DNA from: Capsicum annuum
Lineage: Eukaryota > Streptophyta > Magnoliopsida > Solanales > Solanaceae
Assembly: GCF_002878395.1 (NCBI RefSeq)
Contig: NC_061118.1
Coordinates: forward strand, 127,988,776-128,052,775
Length of the DNA stretch: 64,000 nt
Direction of reading: 5' to 3'
The notes beneath the pieces are model-generated. The model was not told where the DNA came from, did no database searches, and saw only the letters and a list, made by a program, of their open reading frames with translations. Both the position numbers and the translations under genes were made by a program. Within the stretch, counting starts at the first letter, position 1. Each line of letters opens with the position of its first letter. Of this stretch, positions 20,601-32,089 are shown piece by piece.

Positions 20601-22440
20601 TAAAGAATGGCATAATCAATAGCATCTACAACCGAAAACCAACCTAAATAATAAGTAAGTGATTGGTCTTTTTTATTATTTATTAGCTTGATCAACAACT
20701 GGGACATAAATGAAGGAGCTTTCAGAATGACTTCAATTGGCACACATAATATTACACTAACTTATCCTTAGAATCTTAGATTTTATTTCCTAAACTTGAG
20801 CTCTTTGCTTAGTTCCTTACTTCTTCTTTAATGAGAAATCTAAGATGAGGGAGTTAGAAGTCGGATTTGAAGCTAGAATTTCCCTATATGATGTTTCTTT
20901 AAAGTCCACTTGAAAGCTTCCAAGTTTACTTATTTTATATTATAGTTATAGAGAATAACTCGGTCCCTTGCTTCCATTAGTCAGACACAGGTATCTCATC
21001 TCTTTATCTAGAATTATTCCTTTTGCATATATAGATAGTCGATAAAAAAATGATTTGATGTTCCCGTAGCTTTCTTTAAAACACTATTTTTTATTTTCTT
21101 CACACCTCATTGTTTTGAAATAAATGTCTTTTTTACTTCTGGTTTAGCCTTCGAACAGAAGAACAAAAGAAGAAATCAATGCTCTAACATTGGGATATCT
21201 CAGGTGTCTGATAACAAGAACCAAGCTATGGCCTTAGGTCATCTTTCTATTCTAGAAAACTATGGGACATTTAGTTTCATTTCATCTAGTCTATATGCAA
21301 AGAATACCAGCATAATAAAGGACTATTACATTAATGGTAGCGAGGTAGACTGGTTGTTTATCTAGGTAAGTATCAAGCATAATCTATTTCTACTACTTGT
21401 GAAAGCATTCCTTCCAAATAAAATATTTTGAGGCTTAATCTTCGGCCATCTCCACAACAAGGAGGTTTTGTTACAACCAGTTTCTGGATGGTTTCATTAT
21501 GATGAATGAAATAACCCATCCATTCATTGCATTTCTCTATCTCAAGAGTCGGGTTTATCGAGTTTGATATGGTGAAAGTATGTTTTGGTCTCTTTTCAAT
21601 TGCGTTACAAAGGGGAACAAAAAAAATCCCTATACACCAAAAGTAAAAAGAAGAAATCCCTTTATCAGGTCTTGAATGAGATCGAAGGTAAGAACACCTT
21701 TCCTAATATAAAAGGGCTAAAAAAGAAGTAATTTCATATATATAGGTATGGGTTTCCATGTTAGCTTGAAATAGAATCCTTCAAAACTACGGATTGAGTA
21801 TTAGACTTATTCTTCTTTGATAGAGGCACTATAACCAAAGTGGAATAAAAATCATTCGACTGATTGTCGCTGAAATAGAAAAGAGAGAGCACTCCCTAAG
21901 CCAAGGTGTCAAAGAGAATGCAAAAGCTAGTCTATCAGAAGGAAAGAGCGAGGGAGTGAGATTTTAGGTTTCATTAGGGTAGAATATAGACCAAGCCAAT
22001 CTCGAAACGTAAAATAAAACTTACTGTAACTACAAACGTGAACAAATGCTTTATTATTAGAATAGTTTAACCGATTTTTTATGTCGACCCTATGTTATGA
22101 TTCTTCTTCTCTTATAAATTTTTGAATTAGATGAACATTGCTCTGCTACATGACGGAGTGATCTTTCCCTCTTATAAAAGTTGATAAGGAATTTGGAAAG
22201 TCAGAAGTAGTTTATAAAACCAGCTTTCAAAGGCATAAAGTACTTTTTGTATGAGGACTTTCAAATGCAGAAAGACCAATTAGGATAATTGTTCTTGCGG
22301 CTACTGGATTTGCATACCCATGGAAGATGTTTCTTTCAGAAAGTGGTACTCGTCATTTTCTTTTCAAAATGGGATATATCTGTCTGAGCTCCTAATCCTA
22401 GATTTATTGTCTTATATAGTATTACAAAGTAAAATCAACA
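17641..22440. other. Unassigned 4.8-kb stretch, probably mitochondrial intergenic DNA
   Basis: No recognisable gene. Chance ORFs include one of 108 codons at 18627-18953 (plus) and one of 71 codons at 20322-20537 (plus), neither matching a family I know. A GGGGTGGGGGTGGGGGG run at about 18508 and repeated 'aaagtctaggaaa' strings (about 17713 and 19520) are the only visible features. The origin is inferred from the neighbouring nad7. Confidence 0.35.
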
Positions 22441-22469
22441 ATCTTTCTGCACAAAATAGGGAAAGAGAA

Positions 22470-23030
22470 TGAACTAGAATAAAGCGAGTTTTATTCATTC
22501 CAGAAGTGGAAGAAGTTTATTACATGCGAAGCACATATAGACCAGCCACACAACACAACATTACAAAGGAAAGCATTAGTTATACATACATAACAAATAC
22601 ACAATGCATAGGAGTACATCTCCACAAAGAACAAGAACACCTTTAAAGAAAACACATTACAAGTCTACAGACACTTATTAAAACCTTCTAAAACTCTAAA
22701 GAGTTGACTCACTCTTAGTTGTTTCTGCCGTGGATGCAGAAGTCCATCCTAACTATAAAGTCCTCCCTTTATTGAATGAGGGTCCTCACCTCTTCTTCTA
22801 AAGTGGTTATTTGGTGTAGGAGCTGTTAAATGTGTTGCTCCACCAGCTTTGGCAAAACAAACCGGCACGTGTTCAAAAAAGGCATGCAAAGTTTGCTGCC
22901 GTTGGTGCATTTTATTTTCCATATGGAGAATTCTTTGATTCATTTGAAAATGTTTTTCAGTGGTGGTTGCATCCATCTCTCCCTTTGCTTTGCCAAATAG
23001 AGAAAGCGACTTCTATTTATAGACGTTGGA
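22470..23030 (-). other. Small minus-strand unit with TATA box, 75-codon ORF and poly(A)-type signal
   Basis: On the minus strand, CTATAAATAGAAG (about 23010-23022) lies about 40 bp upstream of an ATG at 22976. The 75-codon ORF (to 22749) reads MDATTTEKHFQMNQRILHM and continues with a heptad-like N-terminus, then a proline/alanine-containing middle. About 250 bp further on, GAATGAATAAAACTC resembles a plant polyadenylation signal (near 22490). The layout resembles a compact transcription unit or part of an LTR promoter, not plant mitochondrial DNA. I do not recognise the protein. The leader would be very short, so the TATA-ATG pairing may be coincidental. Confidence 0.3.
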
Positions 23031-24223
23031 AGCACATTCTCTTTCTTATTATATTATTTATAACCCTATTATGATTAGGTTGTCTTGGTTCCATAACATG
23101 GTTTAAACCTATCTTTTCATGAATATGGAACCCTATCCACTATATTTAAGTGCAATGAATAATTTTCCTTTCCTTATACATATTTGACTAAGAAAGACAC
23201 CCTTTTTTTAGTGGGTATTGCCATCTGGATTAATCTTGGATCACTCCTTAAGGAATAGGACTCAATAATGTAACACACATAAGAGAAGAGAGTAACCCCT
23301 TTATTATAAGACCGGCCCTCTGCATCCTTTCTTAAGATTTGGAGCAATCGTCACTCGATAGTTCAAACCTAACCAATACAACTTGCATGCTAGTTGAGTC
23401 ATCTTTCATATGCCTATTTGTACCCAACTACATGGTGGAAGTCCTTTATCAAATAATCACTCGACAACTCAAAGTTTTTCGATACAACCCTCGTGCTTGC
23501 CTACTCATATGTCACGGGCATATTTGTATGCAACTACAATATTTTCACTTATAGAATAAAAAAAGGGTCCCTCTACCAATCCTCATTCGGCAACAACTCC
23601 GTCGTAGCAAAGTAAAGTCTCTTCCCCTATCGCTTGATTGATTTTATCAGACACTTGCTCTTCCCTACTTTTGACAGAAGAATAAGAGCACAAGTTATCC
23701 CTAGTACTATACTACAATATCTTAATATCTCTTAGAAAAAGAGTTTGATGAAGAAATTTGCAATAATATTATTCAAAAATGAACATAGCATCTCATCCAC
23801 CCTTAGAAAAAATTAGAAATCCATAAAAAATATCCCATCTACCCTTAAGATAGAAAAACTTAGAATCCTTAAAAAATGAACATAAGAATCCAACCACACC
23901 GGAATAGATAGTACTAAGTCCTCCAGAATTTCATATATTTGTAGAACTTCCATTTATCAAGGAAATAAAAAGATATGTGAAGTAAAAGAAGAAAGGGTCG
24001 CCAATTACTTCAAAAAACCTAATGGATCAGATACAAAATAAGAGAATACAATGATGAAAAACTATCCTAGTAATAGGTCTGTCTTACCTATAAAAATAAA
24101 AAGACATGTTTTTATGGTTGTAGGTACTGAGAAATTTGTGAATGATTTCCATTGATCATATTGCTCATATAGATCCTATTATATCGCTATTGGGAAATTA
24201 TCTGTTACTCTAAAATGTTATAG
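23031..24223. other. Unassigned stretch upstream of the ycf2 fragment
   Basis: No gene recognised. It contains an imperfect ~55-bp tandem duplication at about 23775-23885 (CATCTCATCCACCCTTAG versus TATCCCATCTACCCTTAAG, each followed by AGAAAAA/TTAGAA-type sequence). The ORF of 71 codons at 23339-23554 has no recognisable homologue. Confidence 0.35.
23775..23890 (+). repeat. Imperfect two-unit tandem repeat
   Basis: AAAAATGAACATAGCATCTC at 23775 and AAAAAATGAACATAAG near 23873 bracket two units that each contain C-A-T-C-T-A/C-ACCCTTA followed by TTAGAAATCC or TTAGAATCC. Unit length is about 55 bp. Confidence 0.5.
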
Positions 24224-26032
24224 GTTAAAAACCTAACGACAAACTGCTGCGTTCCTTTTATTACGATATTTTTGAACAAGTTCCTTGATAAGAAGCCTAA
24301 AGGTTTTCTTCTTGACGATATTGATATAGATAATGGTGATAATATTGATGATAGTGACAATCTTGATGCTCATGACGATTTTGACCATGACCTTGATGCG
24401 AAGCTGGAACTACTAGCTAGAATGAATGGGCTAATGGTGGATATAATGTCAGAAATAGACTAATTTTATATTAACCTTTAATTCAAATTAGCAAAAGCAA
24501 TGTCTCCTTGCATAAGAAGGATTCCAAAAATTCGTGATCTAGATATGAATGAGTTGAGTGACTTATCCCTCGGTCTATTAGTGAACTATCTCTCTAGGGA
24601 TTGTGAAAGAAGTTCTTCTAGAAATATTCTTGTTATTACTTCGACTCATATTCCCCAAAAAGTGGGCCCTACTCAAATATCTATGAATAAATTAATTATG
24701 TGCATTAAGCTACGAAGGCTTCTTATTCCACAACAACGAAAGCATTTTTTACTCTTTCATATACTAGGGAATTTCACTTGGAAAAGAAAATTTTCCATAC
24801 TAATGTATTCAGGTACATAACCTTGGGTTCCAAAGCACGAGATCATGTAAAACATACCAATGAGTTCCTATCTATTAGTATTACACAAAAGAATCAATTA
24901 TAGAATCTAATACAATTAGATCCGCTCTTCATAAACAAACTTGGGATTTATGATCCCAGATAAGATCGGTTCAGGATCATGGGATCCTTTTCTATTAGGT
25001 TGCACAAAACGTACTTCTAGGTAATTTCCCCATAGATCTTATGTCTATATGTATGAAGAAGAAATCATGTAACGAGGATACTTATTTATCCAAATGGTAC
25101 TTTGAGCTTGGAATGAGCATGAAGAGATTAACGACACTTCTTTATCTTTTGAGTTGTTCTACCAGATTGGTTGCTTAATATCTTTGGTCTTTATCCAGAC
25201 TCAATGAGAAAAATGGAATTACTTCATATGGACTCATTTAAAATGATTCTGATCTAGTTCATGCCCTATTAGAAGTTGAAGGCACTCTGGTGGGATCTTC
25301 GCAGATAGAAAAAATTGCATTCAGTTTGATAATGATTGTGTGACATTGCTTCTTTAGACCAAACCAAGAAAACTCTTAGATATGATGTAAAAGGGCTCTT
25401 GGTCTATCCTTGATCATAGATTTCTCTATGAAAAATATCAATCAGAGTTTGAAGAAGGGAGAGAGAAGGAAACCTTGACCCGTAGGAAGATTTATTCAAT
25501 CACATAGTTTGGGATCCTGGAATATGGCACCCTTGGGGTATTCTATTTGTTCTATTTGATTATATCTAAAGGCCCAATGAATTGGAATTTCCCTATTGGT
25601 CCAGGTATTTTTGGGACAAGCAGATAATTTATGATGAAGAGGATGAGCTTTAAGAGAATGATTCGAGGTTATTGCAGAGTGGAACAATGCAGTACCAATC
25701 ACGAGATAGATCTTCCAAAGAACAAGGCCTTTTTTGAATAAGCCAATTAATTTGGGACCGTGCGGATCCAGTATTTTTCCTACTCAACAACCCCTGACTC
25801 TATGTTTTCACATCAAGAATTATTAGCAGATGAAGAGATATCAAAGGGGCTTTGTACTTCCCAAACAGATCCTCCTACATCTATATATAAATGTTGGTTT
25901 GTAAAGAATATGCAAGAAAAGCACTTCAAATTGTTGATTAATCATCAAGGATGTCTTAGAACCAATAGTTCATTATCTAATGGATCTTTCTATTTTAATA
26001 CTTTATCCAAGAGTTATCAGTATTTATCGAAT
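24224..26032 (+). pseudogene. ycf2: Plastid ycf2 fragment (NUPT)
   Basis: In plastids Ycf2 is a very large AAA-type protein of an inner-envelope import-motor complex. Here about 600 of its roughly 2,280 codons are recognisable, from just downstream of the Walker A motif. Readable parts in one frame are [19 protein letters not shown], the Asp-rich [18 protein letters not shown] (about 24313-24366), [19 protein letters not shown] (about 24566-24622), [13 protein letters not shown] (about 24714-24752), then after frameshifts YLYKWYFELG-type sequence near 25080, [17 protein letters not shown] (25859-25909) and [17 protein letters not shown] (25952-26002). Similarity stops sharply after SYQYLSN at 26032. 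Stops and small indels show it is dead. It lies inside the block that also holds nad7, so it may have arrived through the mitochondrial genome. Confidence 0.92.
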
Positions 26033-27059
26033 GTCATTGCTACGGATCCATCAGAGAAAATGGTAAAGGCCAAGGGCAGAAGAAATAGGGAAATGCCTCC
26101 GTCAGAGAGGTATAGAGCTTCTAACCACGTGCACGAATTATCTAGGGTAAAACAAGTAAATTAGATCATTGAGAGAATTGAGAACTAGCACATAAACTAT
26201 AGGTAGAGGTAAGAGTGAACATTAAAGAAAAAGCAAAGCTCTTGGCAATGTCGTGGATATCTAATTGGATTTGGAGCAAAATATCCTTGGGATTTAGAAG
26301 GTTGATATAGCAGAAATTCCAGTTTTCCCTAAACTAGAAAAAATAAGACAATGAAATCACAATGCCTACCTTACTATCTTAGTCCAAATAAGGGTTCTAA
26401 GGATGAAGTGGATCATCACCTGGCCCAATAGACTTTATCTTCCCCCTCAAACCTAGTTCTTCCAATGGGGAATATCCTACTTTATCATCAAAGAGAACTT
26501 TCTCATTCTTTCTTACAAAAATATAAACCTCGCTGATGAATCTATGAAATGCTATACCTGGAAACCTTTTAGGAAACTGACTATCAAAAAGATTCTTTAA
26601 GGCTATATCAAGTAAAACCCGAGAAATATTAGCCACAGGTGGTATGCCTAAGATACCACTGCTTGTAAGACAGGAATACCTCCCAAATCTTCAAAAACGG
26701 TGAGGCTAAGAAAAAATGAAATTATTCTATAAACTTATCCATCTCCAACTAAAGGCTTTACCCAGTATTTGATCATAGAGGAAAGAATTTCTCTTATTGA
26801 TTTCCCTAAGTAAATTCTATACAGTCTATCTACCATTTATTCTTGTTGAAGACAAGAATAAACAGAAGGAAGAAGACAATTGATTCAGTAACCTTCTTCC
26901 ACCATCTCACTACGATTAATACAAAGTCGGATTATGGATAGCCCTATTAAGACCAATGCATCATCTTTTCTAGAAGGAATAATTACATGAATTATATCTT
27001 TTCCACCGCCTCCCATAATTATAATTTCTTGTTGCTCATGTATTAACACCTTTAAAAAG
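26033..27059. other. Unassigned stretch between ycf2 and the LINE remnant
   Basis: Two minus-strand readings are longer than expected by composition. One is 26397-26636 (79 codons, containing LEELGLRGKIKSIGPGDDPL); the other is 26885-27118 (77 codons, containing QQEIIIMGGGGKDIIHVIIP). The first has a flavour of the C-terminal part of plant organellar intron maturase-like proteins, but I cannot confirm this without a search. The second overlaps the end of the LINE RNase H reading in another frame. Confidence 0.3.
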
Positions 27060-28135
27060 TCCCTTAGATCTCTCCCCATGACTGCTTTATTTCTAGGGTT
27101 GATAGAACATATCCCCAATGATCATAAGATTTTGTATATGAAAGAGTATATCGAGTGGCATATCCATAAATAGGGATTTTGACTCTAAATAAAGGAAGAT
27201 AAGCTTTATCAATATTGATAAGCTTTATAGCTTGTGCAGGCAGCTGGTGGAACTCCTTAAAACTACCAAAAATCTCTTTATTAATGGCATAATTATCTAT
27301 GCTATCTGCAACAGTATTTCCTTCCCTATACACATGAGAAAATTGAATTTATTTATCCCTCACCAATGTAATAATTTTCCTTTGTAATAGTTGAATCATT
27401 CTCAATCACTATATTTGTGAATCCTTTATGGACATACTTTTCAGCAGCTAACTAAATAGCCATTATCTTTGAATACATATTAGTGTGAACGGATAGCAGC
27501 AAAAAAAATCACCAGCAACATATCTAATACCACAACAACACCACTCTTACCTAGATTGTCTCTTGATGCATCATCTATGTACATTAAATCCATTTTCCAC
27601 TAGGGTATTCCCAACATACTTTTCTATAATCTAGCCTAGGGATTATCTCTCCAACTCACTAACCATTTCAGTCCTATTAGAATACAATATTTTTAACTTT
27701 GGAAACCTATACACCTGTAAATTGTCCAGAGTTGGTGAAACCTAAAATATTAGCCTATTCAAAAAGATATTACCACCATACTTTTTTTTCTTTCTCCTAT
27801 TCCATAGCTCTCAGATAACTTTACAGGGTAATGCTTGATATAAGGGCTTAAGATATACATTTGCAGGGTGTTTCCATCACCTTTCAAATACCCATTGTAT
27901 GCTAACACCATGTATAAGATCTACACCTAAGGAAAAGTACTTCCATACCTTATTAGCACATTAACTCTTTAGACAAAAGATACTGCATAGTTTCTATTGT
28001 TGGTCAATTATAACACCTTGACCTTGATGGCATTGTATATCTAAGATTTCTCAGAATGTCATCCAAAGAAAGTTTGTAATGTCATGCTCTCTATGAGAAG
28101 AAAGATATCTTAAGTGGCAACCATAATTATCTAAT
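27060..28135 (-). pseudogene. LINE ORF2 C-terminal remnant: zf-RVT plus RNase H
   Basis: Read on the minus strand. Near 28120-27960 come LPLKISFF and LSLDDILRNLRYTMPSRSRC, followed by IETMQYLLSKELMC, the zinc-binding (zf-RVT) region of plant non-LTR retrotransposon ORF2 proteins. Then FERWWKHPANVYLKPLYQAL (about 27890-27830) and a MDLMYIDDASRDNLG segment (about 27595-27550) holding the first RNase H aspartate region. LAAEKYVHKGFTNIVIENDS follows (about 27460-27400), and the reading ends with VYREGNTVADSIDNYAINKE and FHQLPAQAIKLINIDKAYLP (27333-27215). The order and wording are those of the ribonuclease-H-like tail common in dicot LINEs. Upstream RT and endonuclease are absent, as expected for a truncated or decayed copy. 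Stops make it inactive. Confidence 0.85.
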
Positions 28136-30972
28136 GTACGTCTTTATGGAACCTTAAAACACTGTCAATTACCACCTATTTCAAGCAACCCTTGATCATA
28201 AAAGGGAATAATCAAACACTATCATAGGCATTTCTAATTTCTTTGGAGATTATCATTGCAGAATGCACTGAAATCCACCTAGCTACATACTATTTTACTT
28301 AACAACAAATCCAAAATGAAATGGAATTCAAATTGGTTGAGAAAAAGAACCACGCTAATTGGAATTAGGGGAATGATAAGGAGCTCTCTAGTCTCTCCAG
28401 ATCAAATTGAGAGTTTTCTTTGCTAGTCCAAGAATATGCCATGCCCAGCAGTTCAAGGAGCTAGCCAAGTTTGGGTCGAAGCCCTACCTCAAAAAAGTTA
28501 GGAATTTTTGGAAGATTCCAGTATCCTACCCATCTCTTTCTGCTGATTCCCTGGGTTGTCAAAATGTTTAGTTTGATTAGGAGCAGGAGTCCTATTAATT
28601 CAATAATGGGAGAGACTCTCTTTTTCTATTCTCTACCAGTTCATCAAGTCATTATCCATCTCAATTTAGTTTTCCATTTGATGATCATCACCCTAGGACT
28701 AACTCTGTTTGACCTACCTTTATTTCTTAGTTAATGCTACTATTGCAAGAAACCTCACAAGGAATAGGGAGTGAATGACCCTTCTATCTAGATCGGTGAT
28801 TCTGTTTGGCCAAGCCAGCTATCTAAAGTTTTGCAAGTAACCTAAACTAAGCTAAGTGAACTAAAACCTAAAGTGAATCTATTTTGGCATCTTTTTCTTT
28901 GCTTTGATCATGACTTTGTTTGGACTTCCTCTTTTCTTCAGCCTATGTTTCAAAGATAGAAAAAGTTCAAGCCTTTGAGATCTATCTTGAATGGAGGTCA
29001 GTCAGTCTTTTTCTTCTGTTAATATTGAGAGTGATGCTTTGACTGTCTCCCATATCATTCAATAATAAAGATCCACTACTTGCCTTGTCGATGCTAAAAT
29101 TAGTACCTCGCTTATTTTCTAGTACGCCTACTAAACCAATATTCATCACAAATGTGTTCACCTGAATCTGAATTAGCAACCTTCTACTTAAATAAGAAAC
29201 ATTAAGGAGGGAAATCTATAGATAATGGGATATAGAAGTCAGGTGCAACGGTTAGTTCAGTCGGAGAAGAATCAGTCAGGTAAGGTTATCATAGACAATG
29301 TACTACAAGTAACGAGTAGCACTTGCCTTATAGAGAAGCAGACTACAATAGGAAATAAAGGTAACATAGGCTTTAGATATAGATGTAGCGCATGCAAGAA
29401 AATTTAGACAATGTTAGCAAGATGTAGATCTAGATAGGTTAGGGTTGAGCTTACCATAAATAAGCTAGCCAAAGAGTAGGTTAAAAAATCAAATGATATT
29501 AAAACCAAGCTAAGATACAGGTGAGGTTGAAAGGGTCTTGTCCGAAGTTTAGATTATCACAAGGGCAACCATTGTGACCTTCGTTGATAACCTCTTATTT
29601 ATTAGACTACTTACAGGGCCTACTGCATTTAGATATAAGAAGCCCCACCCCAGAGAAGAGTGTAAAGAAGTATTCATGTTAAATTGTGTCCCTTGTAAAT
29701 GAAAAATCTCATGCCATGAATTTGTAATGAAGACCCGGTCACCATTCTCTAACAATTGAGTATGGAATTCCACATAATGAAACTATCAGTCAATGATGTA
29801 TGTGTTGCAAAGGTATATCTTTTTCTTTTCCTTGAAAGATATTGCATATAAAGAGAATGATAGCCATTCCTCTTGGAAGGCTGAGAGTGTTATGTAAAAA
29901 GGACCAAGGAAGATCCTATTCCCTAGGAGAAGAAGGAGGAGTAGGAAATAACCTTAGGGATATAATGGAATGATTACAAGATAAATAATAAGACAAAAAG
30001 GAATATTTAGACAATTTACAGCATTTCGACAATTCACCTTTAGTATAGGGAAGTCTGTTGGTAGGAATTCCTTAGGGTGTATTACGATTTTTCAATGAGG
30101 GGATAGATCGAAGCGATTGCACTGAAGAATTAATCTGAAATAAAGTACTTCATTTATAGTCATTGTAGAAATGATAGAACATGTTCCTAATCGCCCTTCT
30201 TAGATTTCTCTAGTACAATGGTTCCCACAGGGGAGGGAGTCACCTTACACAACTTTAGAAAAAAGAGAGCCTATATCCTTTTTAGGAGAAAATACCTTGT
30301 GGTATTCGCTCTTCTTTCTGTCATCTTTTTTTATTAGTAATCAGGGTTGGTGAAGGAGAGGGGTATTCTCAAAGGATTACTTTCTGCGTGCAACGTAGGA
30401 AGTTTTTTCTCCTTTAACCCTCCCCAAACAGGTGTGCAATAACCCATTCCCCAACCTGAAGCTCAGCCCATTTCGCACGCCATCCTGCTTCTAAAATTAG
30501 ACTGCCCTTTTCTTTTAGATTTACAAAAGAGAGTAGAGCTTTAGATCCAACTAGCATTCTTCTTTTAAGAGAAGAATGAGGCCAGGAAACTCCGAATCTA
30601 TCTTGGCATACGTGAAAAGAAGTTCGCGGTGGAAATGAGAATAGGGGTTGCATTGGTGCAAGATGGGTTTTCCCCCAGATACTTTTCCACCAAAAGTAGG
30701 AAATCCATAGCCTACTCTTTAGCCAACATACTAGGGCAAGACTGCTCTCTTCAAAAATACCTTAAATAGGTATTTGTACCAAATGCAGCGAAAGGGAATG
30801 CGGCAGAGTCTACCCTATCTAAGGGCGATTTATGCGAGCCAGTATTCGGTACAAATGGGTTCGACTGGCATACAAATCTCCCATGCGAGTGAAGGAGATG
30901 CATTTCTAGTACTAGTGGTATTGGACAAGATCTAAGGGAATAATCTCATTCTTATTTATATATTTCTTTCCC
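28136..30972. other. Unassigned stretch upstream of nad7, probably mitochondrial DNA
   Basis: No gene recognised. Chance readings include 28471-28734 plus (87 codons) and 29549-29773 minus (74 codons). Its position directly upstream of nad7 exon 1 suggests it is the 5' flank of that gene in the donor mitochondrial genome, but this is inferred. Confidence 0.35.
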
Positions 30973-31114
30973 ATGATGAGTAAGAACAGCAAATAAAAAA
31001 TTTCACTTTGAATTTTGCACCTCAACATCTCGCTGCTCATGGTGTTTCACAATCAGTCTTGGAAATAAATAGAAAACTAGTGGAATGCGTGGAACCATAT
31101 ATAAGATTACTCAA

Positions 31115-32018
31115 GTGCAATATGAAGTCGCTGATGCCGAATAGTCTCCTATGTCGCTAGTGATGCCCTGCATGGTCCTTGTTTCTTAGCACAGTAGAGG
31201 TTCTGTAGCACATTATGAGCATCAAGATAAGAGGCAATTGAGCAACTTAAGTGAACCTTCTTCCTTATGCCAACATAGGGAAAGAAGGGATAAGGTTGTA
31301 AAGGTAGCCTCATTATCCATACCTCTGGTAGAATAAGTGGAGGACCGATCAACCCGGGTTTTCATGGGCGTTGGTGGGTTTTGGAGTACCTGTCAAGGGT
31401 GCTAGTGCATACCCTAGGGTGATCATCAATACTTGTACCTCACCTTTTGGTACTGTGGAATACCTATCTCATATTTCATTCTACTACATTAGTTTCTTTA
31501 ATCTATAGCAAGAAATAATGTAGTAGCGAGGGACAAACTACCCATACAACTAGAGCGGAGGATGTCACTACTGGTAAAGACTGTCTGGCGAAAAAACCAT
31601 AGGCATGAAGTGTGGTAGGCCTACACCGGGGGAGCATACCATAGGGAGGAAATGGACCCAAAAGATGGAAAAGCTAGGGAAGGCCGGGTTATTTGATGGA
31701 AATAGAAGTATTTTCCCTATTAGAAAAGGCACTATAGAGTAAAGGGAGTGGATGAATTCTTGGAAAAAAAGGGAGAGAGCCTATATAAAAAAGAAAATGA
31801 AATAAAAAAAATTACATAAATAGATAGAGCTAATATTATGAAAGATAGCGCTGCCTACACATGAATTAGCTTACGAGGTTGAACAGTCTTAATTTCACTA
31901 TATAATTTGTGAATAAATGTTTGGTTGGGCCACCTTTAATGGTGTGAGTAGTATAAGGGGAGACCCATTCGTAAGGATTTTAGGGAGATTTAGTTAAAAA
32001 ATTGGCTGGCACCCAACC
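31115..32018 (+). other. nad7 group II intron 1 remnant
   Basis: Begins GTGCAATATG, close to the group II 5' consensus GTGCG. A decayed domain V hairpin lies at about 31946-31982 (GAGTAGTATAAGGGG / CCATTCGTAAGG), about 40 bp before exon 2. Confidence 0.75.
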
Positions 32019-32089
32019 GACTATAGGGACTTAGAAATTAATTTAGTAAAAACTTATCTTCATGCTTTACCTTATTGTGATCATTTAGA

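Noticed and set aside
24310..24410. GAT-rich stretch looking like a microsatellite or Asp-repeat gene
   Set aside because: It is the native Asp-rich segment of plastid ycf2, in frame with flanking ycf2 sequence.
17640..30972. Other mitochondrial genes (cox, cob, atp, nad, rps, rRNA, tRNA) in the unassigned parts
   Set aside because: I scanned for familiar motifs on both strands and could not support any besides nad7; a similarity search would be needed.
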